The translations under genes and the position numbers were made by a program. From Clostridioides difficile (lineage in GTDB: Bacteria > Bacillota > Clostridia > Peptostreptococcales > Peptostreptococcaceae), in NCBI RefSeq assembly GCF_001299635.1, contig NZ_JRHN01000031.1, positions 372,001 through 436,000 of the forward strand: a stretch of DNA of 64,000 bases, given 5' to 3'. Below are positions 44,165 through 53,470 of this stretch, piece by piece; positions within the stretch are counted from its first letter, which is position 1, and every line of letters begins with the position of its first letter. The notes below the pieces were generated by a model. That model was not told where the DNA came from and searched no databases. It saw only the letters and a program-made list of their open reading frames with translations.

Positions 44165-44884
44165 ATGACACCATGGAAAAAGAGGACAACATATAAGTGT
44201 TTAGTAGCGATAGTCTTGTTTTGTGGAATAATACTAGTATCTAATTTTGGTAAGGTCTCTGCTTTGATGACAGATACTAATGGAAATGTTTTAATTAAGC
44301 ATGGTTCAAGGGAAAAAAAGTTAATAGCAATTACCTTTGATGATGGACCACATCCAAAAGAAACTAGCCAAGTTTTAAATGTATTAAAGAAATACAATGT
44401 AAAAGCTACTTTTTTTATAGCTGGTAAACATGCTCAATGGTATAAAGAACCATTAGTGAGAGCCAGTAAAGAAGGGCATGAAATAGGAAATCACACTTTT
44501 AATCACCCTGATATAAGTAATTTAAGCTCTAATCAGATAGAAGAGGAGATTGTTAAGTGTGAAGATATCTTAAAAGAAGTGACTGGAAAGAAACCTACAT
44601 TATTTAGACCACCATTTGGAAGTTATAGAGAAAAAGACTTAGTAGAAATTGCAAAAAAGCATGACTATAAAGTTGTTTTATGGACAGGTGTAGATGTGAA
44701 GGACTGGAAAAATCCTGGAGCTAACAGTATTGCTGATAAAATAATTAATAAAGTACAAAATGGAGATATAATACTTTTACACGATTATGCAACTAATGAT
44801 ACAGTTGAAGCTTTAGATATGTTTATCCCAAAAATGATGGAAAAAGGCTTTAAATTCGTAACAGTTTCTGAGTTAATAAAATAA
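44165..44884 (+). CDS. Polysaccharide deacetylase (NodB family), membrane anchored
   Basis: A 239-residue protein with a signal-anchor (about 11-30) and a NodB domain. Catalytic motifs are complete: AITFDDGPHPKET, GNHTFNHPD with the metal-binding His pair, FRPPFGSYRE, and VLWTGVDVKDW plus ILLHD. It likely removes acetyl groups from peptidoglycan or a surface glycan outside the cell, as do PdaB, PgdA or similar enzymes. AAAGGAAG precedes the ATG at 44165; an upstream TTG overlaps that site. It follows the CAP gene closely and precedes pabA by 21 bases. Confidence 0.88.
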   Translation: MTPWKKRTTYKCLVAIVLFCGIILVSNFGKVSALMTDTNGNVLIKHGSREKKLIAITFDDGPHPKETSQVLNVLKKYNVKATFFIAGKHAQWYKEPLVRASKEGHEIGNHTFNHPDISNLSSNQIEEEIVKCEDILKEVTGKKPTLFRPPFGSYREKDLVEIAKKHDYKVVLWTGVDVKDWKNPGANSIADKIINKVQNGDIILLHDYATNDTVEALDMFIPKMMEKGFKFVTVSELIK

Positions 44885-44905
44885 TTTTTAGGGGGGGATT
44901 TAAGT

Positions 44906-45490
44906 ATGATTCTAATGATAGACAATTATGATTCTTTTGTGTATAACCTAGTACAATACATAGAAGAATTAGGGGAAATAGTCGTAGTAAAGAGAAATAA
45001 TGAAATCAAAATAAGTGATATTGAAGAACTTAATCCAGAGGTAATTGTATTATCTCCAGGTCCATGTTCTCCAAAAGAAGCTGGTGTTTGCATAGATATT
45101 GTTGACTATTTTAAAGGGAAAAAGCCTATACTAGGAATTTGTTTGGGTCACCAAACTATTGGACATGTTTTTGGAGGAGATATTATAAAGGCACAGCAAC
45201 CTGTACATGGAAAGGTGCATAGTATAAACCATATTAATAAAGGGGTTTTTAGTGGTCTTAAGAATCCTTTGAATGTCACTAGGTATCATTCACTAATAAT
45301 TGATTGTAATAAAGTTCCTGAAGAACTAGAAGTTACAGCAACAACTGATAAAGGTGAAATAATGGGAATTAGACATAAAAAATACTTAATAGAAGGAGTA
45401 CAATTTCATCCAGAAGCTATTTTATCAGAGTATGGTCATGAGATGCTGAAAAACTTTATAACAGAAGCTAGAGAAAGGATACATATGTAA
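44906..45490 (+). CDS. pabA: Aminodeoxychorismate/anthranilate synthase glutaminase subunit PabA
   Basis: A 194-residue class I glutamine amidotransferase. Motifs: IDNYDSFVYNL at the start, LSPGPCSPKEAG for the oxyanion region, the nucleophilic Cys in GICLGHQTIG, and HPEAILSEYG for the His-Glu pair. It supplies ammonia from glutamine to PabB. It could also serve tryptophan synthesis as TrpG, but it sits directly before pabB in a folate operon. GGGGGG precedes the ATG. One base separates it from pabB. Confidence 0.93.
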   Translation: MILMIDNYDSFVYNLVQYIEELGEIVVVKRNNEIKISDIEELNPEVIVLSPGPCSPKEAGVCIDIVDYFKGKKPILGICLGHQTIGHVFGGDIIKAQQPVHGKVHSINHINKGVFSGLKNPLNVTRYHSLIIDCNKVPEELEVTATTDKGEIMGIRHKKYLIEGVQFHPEAILSEYGHEMLKNFITEARERIHM

Positions 45491-45491
45491 T

Positions 45492-46841
45492 ATGATAAGA
45501 GAGATAAACACTAAACTTAATTCTTTTGAGATATTTACTATTTTTAGAAACGAACATGACAGTTTTATATTAGACAGTGCTATGGATAAAGAAAAATTAG
45601 GAAGATATTCTTTTATAAGTAGTAAGCCATTTAAGGTATTAAAATATAAAGATACTGACGAAAATCCATTAGAATTTTTAAAAGAAGAACTAAATAAATA
45701 TAGAGTTAAAAATAATACTAACCTTCCATTTATAGGAGGAGCTGTAGGATATTTGTCTTATGATTTAGGTAATTATATGGAAGAATTGCCTAGAAGTGCT
45801 GTAGATGATATTGGGATGCCTGATATGTATTTTGGTTTGTACAATCATGTAATAGTTGTAGACCATCTTATGGAAAAAACTTACATAGCTACTCCAAATA
45901 TAGATATGAAATTAGAAGAAAAGATAGTTGATGACATCGAACAAAAAATACTAAAAGAAGAAGAAAAAGGCATAGATAATATATGTTATCAAGAAAAAGA
46001 AGTTAAACCTATAAGACTTAAATCTAATTTCACAAAGAAAGAATTTAAAAATGCAGTTCAAAATGTTAGAGAGTACATAAGACAAGGGGATATATACCAA
46101 GCAAACTTAACACAAAGGTTCAGTGGAGAAACAGAACTTACAAGCTTTGAACTATACAGAGATTTAAGAAGATTTAGTCCAGCACCATTTGGAGCATTTT
46201 TAAACTTTGATGATGTACATATATTATCAAACTCTCCAGAAAGATTTATAAGATGTATTGATAAGAAAATAGAAACTAGACCAATAAAAGGTACTCGTCC
46301 AAGAGGTAAGGATAGGGAAGAAGACTTAAAGCTTCAACAAGAACTTAAAAATAGTGAAAAAGATAGAGCTGAATTACTTATGATAGTGGACTTAGAAAGA
46401 AATGATATTGGTAGAATATCTAAAACAGGAAGTGTAAAAGTTCCAGAACTATTTGTAATTGAACCATATGCAAATGTAAATCACTTAGTTTCAACAGTTG
46501 TAGGTGAATTAAAAGACGATAAGGATGCTACTGATATAATAAAAGCTACTTTTCCAGGTGGTTCTATAACAGGAGCACCTAAGATTAGAGCAATGGAAAT
46601 TATAGATGAATTGGAGCCAACACAAAGAAGTGTATATACTGGTTCAATAGGTTATATAGGTTTTAATGGTGATATGGATTTTAATATAGCAATTAGAACA
46701 ATAATAAAAGATGATAGAAAGGTTTATTTCCAAGTTGGAGGAGGAATGACTTGGGATTCTGACCCAGATGAAGAATATCAAGAAACAATGGATAAAGCAA
46801 AATCTATAATGAAGGCTTTGAGGGGTTATTATGAAGAATAA
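45492..46841 (+). CDS. pabB: Aminodeoxychorismate synthase component I, PabB
   Basis: The 449-residue chorismate-utilising enzyme has the N-terminal Anth_synt_I_N part (GGAVGYLSYD) and the catalytic core from about 190: REYIRQGDIYQANLTQRF, SPERF, PIKGTRPRG, LMIVDLERNDIGRI, and FPGGSITGAPKIRAMEIID. The lysine in PIKGTRPRG is the mark of PabB that forms a covalent intermediate, instead of the alanine of anthranilate synthase, which supports a folate role. It makes 4-amino-4-deoxychorismate with PabA. It overlaps pabC by 11 bases. Confidence 0.93.
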   Translation: MIREINTKLNSFEIFTIFRNEHDSFILDSAMDKEKLGRYSFISSKPFKVLKYKDTDENPLEFLKEELNKYRVKNNTNLPFIGGAVGYLSYDLGNYMEELPRSAVDDIGMPDMYFGLYNHVIVVDHLMEKTYIATPNIDMKLEEKIVDDIEQKILKEEEKGIDNICYQEKEVKPIRLKSNFTKKEFKNAVQNVREYIRQGDIYQANLTQRFSGETELTSFELYRDLRRFSPAPFGAFLNFDDVHILSNSPERFIRCIDKKIETRPIKGTRPRGKDREEDLKLQQELKNSEKDRAELLMIVDLERNDIGRISKTGSVKVPELFVIEPYANVNHLVSTVVGELKDDKDATDIIKATFPGGSITGAPKIRAMEIIDELEPTQRSVYTGSIGYIGFNGDMDFNIAIRTIIKDDRKVYFQVGGGMTWDSDPDEEYQETMDKAKSIMKALRGYYEE

Positions 46842-47574
46842 TGTAGGTTTTGATAGCAGTTTAAGTAAGTTTGGAATTGGTTTATTTGAAACTATTAAAG
46901 TTGAACATGGTATAGCAATAGATTTAAATCTTCATATAGAAAGAATGCTTAATTCAATAAGGTGTTTAGAACTAGATATAAAGCATGAAAAAGACTTCTT
47001 GATAAATGAGATTAATACATATATAAAAAAAGAAACTATTGTTGATAAAGCACTTAGAATTACTGTTTTTGATAAAGGTTATAATATATCTATCAGAGAT
47101 ATCCCATATAATCAAGAAACATATGAAAAGGGCTTTAAATTAACTGTCTCACCAATCATTAGAGGAGATAGTTTGATTCATAGACATAAAACTACAAATT
47201 ATTTTGAAAATATATATACTAAAAATTTTGCAAATAAAGATGGTTATGATGATGGTATATTTGTAAATTCAGAGGGTGTAATCTTAGAATGCTCTATGAG
47301 TAATATATTTTTTATAAAAGGAGAAATAGTATACACTCCTAGTGGTAAATTACCAATATTAAATGGAATAATAAAAAAGAGGATTATAAATATTTGTGAC
47401 GAATTACATATAGAGTTGGTAGAAAATGAAATTAATATATCAGAAATTAGTAGTTTTGATTTTGTTTTTGTCACAAATAGTCTTATGGGAGCTATGAAAG
47501 TTACAGAAATTGACAAAATAAAATTTTATGAAAAAAATGCTATTTTCGATAAAATAGTAGAATATTTAAAGTAA
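46831..47574 (+). CDS. pabC: Aminodeoxychorismate lyase PabC
   Basis: This 247-residue class IV PLP enzyme of the BCAT-like fold shows the start FGIGLFETIKVEHG, HIERMLNSI, the PLP lysine in HRHKTTNYFENI and the cofactor-binding LECSMSNIFFI. It splits 4-amino-4-deoxychorismate into p-aminobenzoate and pyruvate. Position after pabB makes this the best call over a D-amino-acid aminotransferase. The ATG lies within the end of pabB after GAGGGG. Confidence 0.9.
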   Translation: MKNNVGFDSSLSKFGIGLFETIKVEHGIAIDLNLHIERMLNSIRCLELDIKHEKDFLINEINTYIKKETIVDKALRITVFDKGYNISIRDIPYNQETYEKGFKLTVSPIIRGDSLIHRHKTTNYFENIYTKNFANKDGYDDGIFVNSEGVILECSMSNIFFIKGEIVYTPSGKLPILNGIIKKRIINICDELHIELVENEINISEISSFDFVFVTNSLMGAMKVTEIDKIKFYEKNAIFDKIVEYLK

Positions 47575-47607
47575 ATTAAAATATTAACAATTTGTTGGAG
47601 ATAAGAA

Positions 47608-48309
47608 ATGATAAGTTGTGTTTATAAGGTATATAGTGAAGAGATAACAACGATAATAGAAAATCCAAATACTTTAGCAGTATTTTTGGTTGGTTCTAGT
47701 AAAGACTTAGATTTTACTCTTCACGATGTAGAAATAAATGATATTGATATATTCGTTTTTGTAAAAAAAGGGGAAAAACAAGAGCGAGTACTGTTTGAAA
47801 AAGAGGGAATAGAATTTGACATAAACTATTTTTCAAGAGATGGTGTAAAAAAATTATTATCAGATAGAGAGTATTTCTTTATTAAAGAGATGAAGGATGC
47901 TAAAGTTCTATTTGATAAAGAGCAGACATCAAAGAATATAAAGGATATAAGTAGGGATATTTACCTAAAAGGGCCTAAAAAAATGTCACTGGAAGAAAAG
48001 TCTTTTTTAAAACAAGATATTGGGGGAAAAATATCAAATTTAAAAAATAAAGAAAAATTTGATGCTTTTGAATATCATTTTTTGACGAATTTATATTTAA
48101 AAGATATAATAATTGGGTACTTTAATATAAATGATAATTGGGTACCAAAAGATAAAAAATTGCTAAAAGTTTTGGAAAAAGAAAATAATGAACTTTTTGA
48201 ACTAGTATCAAAGGTAAGTGAAAGTTATGACTATCAAAAACTTTTAGATGTGTATAATTATATTTTTAAAGAAATTGAGACAAAAGAGATTATAAAACTA
48301 ATCTTCTAG
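47608..48309 (+). CDS. Nucleotidyltransferase-like protein embedded in the folate operon
   Basis: A 233-residue protein. Residues 15-70 fit the start of a minimal nucleotidyltransferase fold: FLVGSSKDLDF matches the GS helix motif, and NDIDIFVFVK gives the D-x-D pair, with a later acidic residue in EFDINYF. The rest is helical (EKSFLKQDIGGKISNLKNKE), as in families where a substrate-binding helical domain follows. It has no recognised specific role. It is co-directional between pabC and folE with gaps of 33 and 25 bases. Confidence 0.65.
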   Translation: MISCVYKVYSEEITTIIENPNTLAVFLVGSSKDLDFTLHDVEINDIDIFVFVKKGEKQERVLFEKEGIEFDINYFSRDGVKKLLSDREYFFIKEMKDAKVLFDKEQTSKNIKDISRDIYLKGPKKMSLEEKSFLKQDIGGKISNLKNKEKFDAFEYHFLTNLYLKDIIIGYFNINDNWVPKDKKLLKVLEKENNELFELVSKVSESYDYQKLLDVYNYIFKEIETKEIIKLIF

Positions 48310-48334
48310 TCACAAATCAATGGGGGGAGTTTAA

Positions 48335-48907
48335 ATGAATAAAGTTGATAAAGAAAAGATACAACATGCAGTAAGGGAAATATTGGAGGCAATTGGAGAA
48401 GACCCAGATAGAGAAGGTCTAATTGAGACTCCAAATAGAGTTGCTAGAATGTATGAAGAGATATTTTCAGGTCTTACTGAAGAACCAAGAGACCATTTAA
48501 AAGTTCTTTTTGCAGATGAGAAACATGAAGAATTAGTCTTGGTAAAAGATATTCCATTTTATTCATGTTGTGAACATCACTTAGTTCCTTTTTTTGGAAA
48601 AGCTCATATTGCTTATTTACCAAAAGGAGGAAGACTTACAGGTCTTTCTAAACTTGCTAGAGTAATAGATACATTGGCAAAAAGACCACAATTACAAGAA
48701 AGAATTACTAAAAATGCTGCAGATATAATAATGGAAGAATTACAGCCTTATGGTGTTTTAGTTGTAGTGGAAGCAGAGCATATGTGTATGACAATGAGGG
48801 GTGTGAAAAAGCCAGGTTCAAAAACTGTTACATCAGCAGTAAGAGGTATATTTGAAAAGGATATTGCATCTAGAGCTGAGGCGATGAGTCTTATTACTAT
48901 GAAATAG
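48335..48907 (+). CDS. folE: GTP cyclohydrolase I
   Basis: The 190-residue enzyme opens folate pterin synthesis by turning GTP into dihydroneopterin triphosphate. Family motifs: [20 protein letters not shown], the zinc-binding [36 protein letters not shown] and [14 protein letters not shown], with the second zinc cysteine in EHMC. Length and residues match type IA. GGGGGAG precedes the ATG. Confidence 0.95.
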   Translation: MNKVDKEKIQHAVREILEAIGEDPDREGLIETPNRVARMYEEIFSGLTEEPRDHLKVLFADEKHEELVLVKDIPFYSCCEHHLVPFFGKAHIAYLPKGGRLTGLSKLARVIDTLAKRPQLQERITKNAADIIMEELQPYGVLVVVEAEHMCMTMRGVKKPGSKTVTSAVRGIFEKDIASRAEAMSLITMK

Positions 48908-48971
48908 TAGTTGTTGTAGATATAATCATTTGTTGAGATATAAAATTTAATTTAAGGGAGTGTCAGTAATT

Positions 48972-49763
48972 GTGTTTGATTATGGTAAAAGAACTTATAT
49001 AATGGGAATATTAAATGTAACTCCAGATAGTTTTTCAGATGGAGGAGATTTTAATAACTTAGACATAGCAATAAAACACGCAAAAGATATGGTTGACCAA
49101 GGCGCTGATATAATAGACTTAGGAGGAGAATCTACACGTCCAGGTCATAGTTATGTAGACTCAGATGAAGAACTAAGAAGAGTAATCCCTGTAATAAAAA
49201 AACTTAAACAAGAATTAGATATACCAATATCAATAGATACTTATAAGGCAGATGTTGCAGAAGAAGCACTAAAATTAGGTGTTACTATGGTAAATGATGT
49301 TTGGGGTCTTAGAAAAGATAAAAATATGGCCTCTGTAATAGGTAAATATGATGCAGAAGTATGTATAATGCACAATCAAGATGGGACAAAATATGAAAAA
49401 GATATAATGGAGTCAATAAGGGACTTTTTTGAAGAAAGCATAGAAATGGCAATTAGCTGTGGAGTAAAAAAAGAAAAAATAGTACTTGACCCAGGAATAG
49501 GATTTGGTAAGGATTTTGAACAGAATATAGAGGTATTAAGAAGGTTAGGCGAATTGAAAGACTTAAGCTATCCTATTTTACTTGGCACATCTAGAAAATC
49601 GGTAATAGGTAAGGTCCTTCCAGTTGAACCAAAAAAAAGATTGGAAGGTACAATAGCTACTACTGTACTAGGTATAAGAGATGGTGTAGATATAGTTAGA
49701 GTACACGATGTTTATGAAAACTTAATGGCAGCTAGAATGACTGATGCAATATATAGAAAGTAG
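48972..49763 (+). CDS. folP: Dihydropteroate synthase
   Basis: The product is 263 residues from the GTG at 48972, nine bases after GGAGTG (a GTG at 48960 lies inside the site). It joins p-aminobenzoate to the pterin pyrophosphate and is the sulfonamide target. Conserved: MGILNVTPDSFSDGG, GADIIDLGGESTRPG, PISIDTYK, NDVWGL, DPGIGFGK, LGTSRKSVIG and VRVHDV. The start is uncertain by a few codons. It abuts folB, whose ATG is 10 bases after the folP stop. Confidence 0.94.
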   Translation: MFDYGKRTYIMGILNVTPDSFSDGGDFNNLDIAIKHAKDMVDQGADIIDLGGESTRPGHSYVDSDEELRRVIPVIKKLKQELDIPISIDTYKADVAEEALKLGVTMVNDVWGLRKDKNMASVIGKYDAEVCIMHNQDGTKYEKDIMESIRDFFEESIEMAISCGVKKEKIVLDPGIGFGKDFEQNIEVLRRLGELKDLSYPILLGTSRKSVIGKVLPVEPKKRLEGTIATTVLGIRDGVDIVRVHDVYENLMAARMTDAIYRK

Positions 49764-49773
49764 GTATAATATA

Positions 49774-50139
49774 ATGGATAAAATATTACTTAGTAATCTA
49801 GGATTCTATGGATATCATGGTGTGCTTAAAGAAGAAAATTTTCTAGGTCAGAAATTTTTTATCGACATGGAGCTTTATGTTGATTCAAGAGAGGCTGGAC
49901 TTAGTGATGATATAAATAAATCTGTAAACTATGCTGAGGTTTACAGTGTTGTTAAGGATATTACTGAAAATAAACAATTTAATCTTTTGGAGGCTTTAGC
50001 AGAAAATATTGCAGAAGAGGTCTTAAATAAATTTGTGCTTATAAATGGAGTCATGGTTAGGGTTAGAAAACCAGAAGCTCCTGTGAATGGAATTTATGAC
50101 TATTTTGGTGTTGAGATAAGGAGAACAAGAGATGAATAA
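49774..50139 (+). CDS. folB: Dihydroneopterin aldolase
   Basis: A 121-residue tunnelling-fold enzyme that converts dihydroneopterin to 6-hydroxymethyl-dihydropterin. The start LLSNLGFYGYHGVLKEE contains the conserved Y-G-Y-H-G with active-site residues; SVNYAEVYSVV, NLLEALAENIAEEV and VRVRKPEAP follow. An upstream extension overlapping folP is rejected because FolB proteins begin at this MDKI. It overlaps folK by eight bases. Confidence 0.93.
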   Translation: MDKILLSNLGFYGYHGVLKEENFLGQKFFIDMELYVDSREAGLSDDINKSVNYAEVYSVVKDITENKQFNLLEALAENIAEEVLNKFVLINGVMVRVRKPEAPVNGIYDYFGVEIRRTRDE

Positions 50140-50638
50140 GGCTTATTTGGGAATAGGTACTAATATGGGGGATAGATTTAATAATTTATCAGAGGCATGT
50201 GAGCTTTTAAGAAATAGTGAATCTATCTATAATGTAAAAGAATCAGGATTATATGAAACAAAACCATGGGGATATACAGAACAAGCAGATTTTCTAAATA
50301 TGTGTGTAGAAATAGAAACAGAGTTTGAACCATATGAGTTGTTAGAATATTGTCAAAAAATAGAGAGAGAACTACACAGAGAGAGAATAGTACGCTGGGG
50401 TCCAAGAACTATAGATGTAGATATACTATTTTTTAATGATGTAGTCTCTACTGACGAAAAACTATTAATACCTCATCCAAGGATTCAAGACAGAGCTTTC
50501 GTTTTGATACCACTTATGGATTTAAATGAAGAACTTCTAATAAATGAAAAATCAATAAAAGAACATTTAAACCTCCTATCTGCTGAAGAAAGAGAAGAAG
50601 TAAAGGAGCTTGTAGGTTATGAAAGAAAACCTATTTAA
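50132..50638 (+). CDS. folK: 6-hydroxymethyl-dihydropterin pyrophosphokinase
   Basis: This 168-residue kinase starts AYLGIGTNMGDRFNNL, then SGLYETKPWGYTEQADFLN, RELHRERIVRWGPRTIDVDILFF with the HPPK signature, and the HPRIQDRAFVLIPL motif. It transfers pyrophosphate from ATP to the pterin, giving the FolP substrate. Start overlaps folB; the end overlaps the DAHP synthase start by 20 bases. Confidence 0.95.
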   Translation: MNKAYLGIGTNMGDRFNNLSEACELLRNSESIYNVKESGLYETKPWGYTEQADFLNMCVEIETEFEPYELLEYCQKIERELHRERIVRWGPRTIDVDILFFNDVVSTDEKLLIPHPRIQDRAFVLIPLMDLNEELLINEKSIKEHLNLLSAEEREEVKELVGYERKPI

Positions 50639-51404
50639 TGGTAATTCAAAAATAGAGATAAATACAAATAATAAAGAGATAGTTGTAAAAAAAGACAAAC
50701 TTATAATAGCTGGACCATGTGCAATAGAGAGTTATGAGCAACTTTTAATGACTGCTAAATTTGTAAAAAGTCATGGTGCAAATATTTTAAGAGGTGGAGC
50801 ATATAAGCCAAGAACATCACCAAACTCATTTCAAGGATTAAAAAAAGAAGGTCTTGAAATATTAAAAGCAGTCAAAAAAGAGGTTGGCATAGCTGTTATT
50901 ACAGAACTTATGGATGTAAGAGATATGGACGACCTGTATAGTATAAGTGATATAATTCAAATTGGCTCAAGAAATATGCAAAACTTTACACTTTTAAGTG
51001 AAGTAGGAAGACAAAACAAACCTGTTATGTTAAAAAGAGGAATAGCATCGACAATTACTGAATGGATAGGTGCTGCAGAATATATAGCAATAGAAGGAAA
51101 TAGCAATATTATAATGTGTGAGAGAGGTATAAGAACATATAATGATTATACTAGAAATACATTAGATTTAGCTGCTGTACCTATTATCCAAAAAGAAACA
51201 GGTCTTCCTGTTGTGGTAGACCCAAGTCATGCTACTGGAATTAGATACTTGATAAAACCTATGTCAATGGCATCACTTGCATGTGGAGCTGATGGAATAA
51301 TGGTAGAAGTGCACCCTGACCCAGAAAATGCTCTATCAGATGGTGCCCAATCTCTTTGTTTTGATGAGTTTGAAGATTTAATGGAATCAATTAAGAATTA
51401 TTAA
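50619..51404 (+). CDS. aroF: 3-deoxy-7-phosphoheptulonate (DAHP) synthase, short type I-beta form
   Basis: The 261-residue enzyme condenses phosphoenolpyruvate and erythrose 4-phosphate, the first shikimate step. Motifs: LIIAGPCAIESYEQL, LRGGAYKPRTSPNSFQG, QIGSRNMQNFTLL, PVMLKRG, CERGIRTY, and VVDPSHATG with the metal ligands. It lacks the N-terminal ACT-like domain (T. maritima type) and any chorismate mutase fusion, so feedback control by those domains is absent. It overlaps folK and, at the end of the folate operon, would supply chorismate for p-aminobenzoate. Confidence 0.92.
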   Translation: MKENLFNGNSKIEINTNNKEIVVKKDKLIIAGPCAIESYEQLLMTAKFVKSHGANILRGGAYKPRTSPNSFQGLKKEGLEILKAVKKEVGIAVITELMDVRDMDDLYSISDIIQIGSRNMQNFTLLSEVGRQNKPVMLKRGIASTITEWIGAAEYIAIEGNSNIIMCERGIRTYNDYTRNTLDLAAVPIIQKETGLPVVVDPSHATGIRYLIKPMSMASLACGADGIMVEVHPDPENALSDGAQSLCFDEFEDLMESIKNY

Positions 51405-51426
51405 AAGAGGCAAAAGCCTCTTTTTT
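51403..51426 (+). terminator. Hairpin terminator after the folate operon
   Basis: AAAAGAGGC and GCCTCTTTT form a perfect 9-bp stem around an AAAA loop, followed by Ts. The aroF stop codon overlaps the start of the stem. Confidence 0.9.
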
Positions 51427-51551
51427 ATTCGTAATGGTTATTGATACGAATTTATAGGTTATATATAATTTAATAGTTAGACCATTTGATATAAATAAAG
51501 ACTTAATATTGATATAATTAATATAAAAAATAAAAATTTTTTGATTAATAA

Positions 51552-51580
51552 GAAGGATATCAATAAAAAAAGTCGAATTC
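51552..51580 (+). promoter_or_regulatory. Sigma-H-type promoter of dnaG-rpoD
   Basis: GAAGGATAT, 11 bases, then GTCGAATTC fits the sigma-H consensus (RNAGGAWWW-N11/12-RNNGAATWW) with one mismatch at the last base. It lies upstream of a separate sigma-A promoter. In Bacillus subtilis the same operon also has a sigma-H promoter active at entry into sporulation. Confidence 0.65.
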
Positions 51581-51594
51581 TGTATATTGAGTGA

Positions 51595-51622
51595 TTGACA
51601 AATTTAGAATATAGTGTAGAAT
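51595..51622 (+). promoter_or_regulatory. Sigma-A promoter of dnaG-rpoD
   Basis: TTGACA and TAGAAT are separated by 16 bases, which puts transcription start near 51629, after the upstream ATG at 51627. This supports the later dnaG start at 51663. Confidence 0.75.
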
Positions 51623-51662
51623 AGAAATGTTAACACAAAAAATTACACCAGAAGGTGATAAT

Positions 51663-53453
51663 ATGAATGATATAAAAGACATTATTGAAGAAATAAAGGC
51701 TAGATGCGATATAGCAAGTATAATATCTGAATATATGAATATAAAACAATCTGGAGCTAATTATAAAGGATTATGTCCATTTCATGGTGAAAAGACACCA
51801 TCTTTTTATATAAACACATCAAAACAAATTTATAAATGTTTTGGATGTGGAGAAGGTGGAGATGTAATAAATTTCGTCATGAAAATGGAAAATTTGGATT
51901 TTATGGATGCTGTAAAAATTTTAGCAAATAAATGTGGTATAGAAATTAACACTAACATGAATGAAGAGACTAGAATTAAAATAGAAAAATCTAAAAAATT
52001 CCAAGATATTCACACAGAAGCTGCTAGATTTTATCTTTCAAACTTGTTGGGAAGTAAAAATCTTGGGTATGAATATCTAAGAATAAGAGGACTAGATGAT
52101 AAAATTATTAAGAAATTTGGTTTAGGATTTTCTTTAGATTCATGGAATTCACTTATGAATACTTTAATCAGTAAAGGATATAAAAAACAAGATTTATTGG
52201 AGTGCGGTCTAATTGCAAAAAACAGAGATGGAACTAATTGCTATGATAAATTTAGAAATAGAGTTATGTTTCCTATATTCGATTATAGAGGAAATATAAT
52301 AGGATTTGGGGGAAGAGTATTAGATGATTCTTTGCCAAAATACTTAAATTCTCCAGACACAATAATTTTTAATAAAAAACAGAACTTATATGGATTAAAC
52401 TTTGCTAGAAAAAATTTAGAGAGTAAAACTATAGTCTTAGTTGAAGGATATATGGATTTAATTTCGCTTTATCAGTATGGCATAAGAAATGTAGTAGCAA
52501 CCCTTGGAACAGCCTTGACTGAACAACAAGGCATTTTAATAAAGAGATATGCGGACACTGCTATTATATCTTATGATTCTGATGAACCAGGAATAAAAGC
52601 AACTTTAAGAGCTATGGATATACTTACTAAATTAGGTATTAATGTAAAAGTATTGGATTTAAAAGATGCTAAAGACCCAGATGAATTTGTAAGAAAATAT
52701 GGACTTAATGATTATAAAAAAGCTATGGATGTTTCTACTCACTACATAAAATATAAAATAGATCATCTTAAAAAAGAATTTAATATTCAAAAAGATGAAG
52801 AACGAGTGAAGTTCGCAAAAGAAGCTTCTAAGATTATAAAACAATTGACAAGTCCTGTTGAAATTGATTTTTATACAAAGTATTTAAGCAATCAAATAGA
52901 TATTAATGTCGAGTCTATAAAGAGAGAAGTATATGGTAAAAATTATAATAAGCCATATAACAACAAAAATCAAAAGAAAGCAGAAGAAAAAATAATTGAA
53001 AAAGTCGAAGTCAGACAAGATGGAAAACAATTAGTTGAAGAGACTCTAATAAAAATAATGTTAGAAGATAAAAAAATTAGAGAAATAGCGTTACTAAAAG
53101 TAGAAGAAAGTGATTTTTTATTGAAAGAAAGTAAAGAAATTTTAAATTACATGATTAAAAATCAAGAATTGGACAAAATAACTATTGACAAATTGAAAAG
53201 TTTAAACATATCCGAAGAATACTTAAAAGAATTAAATTCAATTTCTTTGAATAGTATAAACTTAGAGAACACAAAAGAAATAGAAGGAATAGTAACAAAT
53301 ATCAGAAAAAATTCATTAGAAGAACAAATTAACAGCTTGTTGAGAGAGCAACAAGAATTAGAAAATAATAATGATATGAAAGAGGTAGATGGTAGAGTTA
53401 TGGAAATTGCTTTAAAAATAGTTGATATAAATAAAATTTTAAAGAGCTTGTAG
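51663..53453 (+). CDS. dnaG: DNA primase
   Basis: The 596-residue primase makes RNA primers at the replication fork. N-terminal CHC2 zinc domain ([27 protein letters not shown]), catalytic TOPRIM core (from about 255, with [12 protein letters not shown] and [10 protein letters not shown]), and a helical C-terminal region for helicase binding (about 435-596). The ATG at 51663 follows AAGGTGA and matches the usual start of DnaG ([16 protein letters not shown]). An earlier ATG at 51627 lacks a site and coincides with the predicted transcription start. It forms an operon with rpoD 17 bases downstream. Confidence 0.96.
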   Translation: MNDIKDIIEEIKARCDIASIISEYMNIKQSGANYKGLCPFHGEKTPSFYINTSKQIYKCFGCGEGGDVINFVMKMENLDFMDAVKILANKCGIEINTNMNEETRIKIEKSKKFQDIHTEAARFYLSNLLGSKNLGYEYLRIRGLDDKIIKKFGLGFSLDSWNSLMNTLISKGYKKQDLLECGLIAKNRDGTNCYDKFRNRVMFPIFDYRGNIIGFGGRVLDDSLPKYLNSPDTIIFNKKQNLYGLNFARKNLESKTIVLVEGYMDLISLYQYGIRNVVATLGTALTEQQGILIKRYADTAIISYDSDEPGIKATLRAMDILTKLGINVKVLDLKDAKDPDEFVRKYGLNDYKKAMDVSTHYIKYKIDHLKKEFNIQKDEERVKFAKEASKIIKQLTSPVEIDFYTKYLSNQIDINVESIKREVYGKNYNKPYNNKNQKKAEEKIIEKVEVRQDGKQLVEETLIKIMLEDKKIREIALLKVEESDFLLKESKEILNYMIKNQELDKITIDKLKSLNISEEYLKELNSISLNSINLENTKEIEGIVTNIRKNSLEEQINSLLREQQELENNNDMKEVDGRVMEIALKIVDINKILKSL

Positions 53454-53470
53454 AGAAAGGAGGTTTGAGT

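Noticed and set aside
44885-44906. Folate (THF) riboswitch before the folate operon
   Set aside because: Only 21 bases separate pabA from the deacetylase gene, too short for a riboswitch, and no consensus was seen before folE either.
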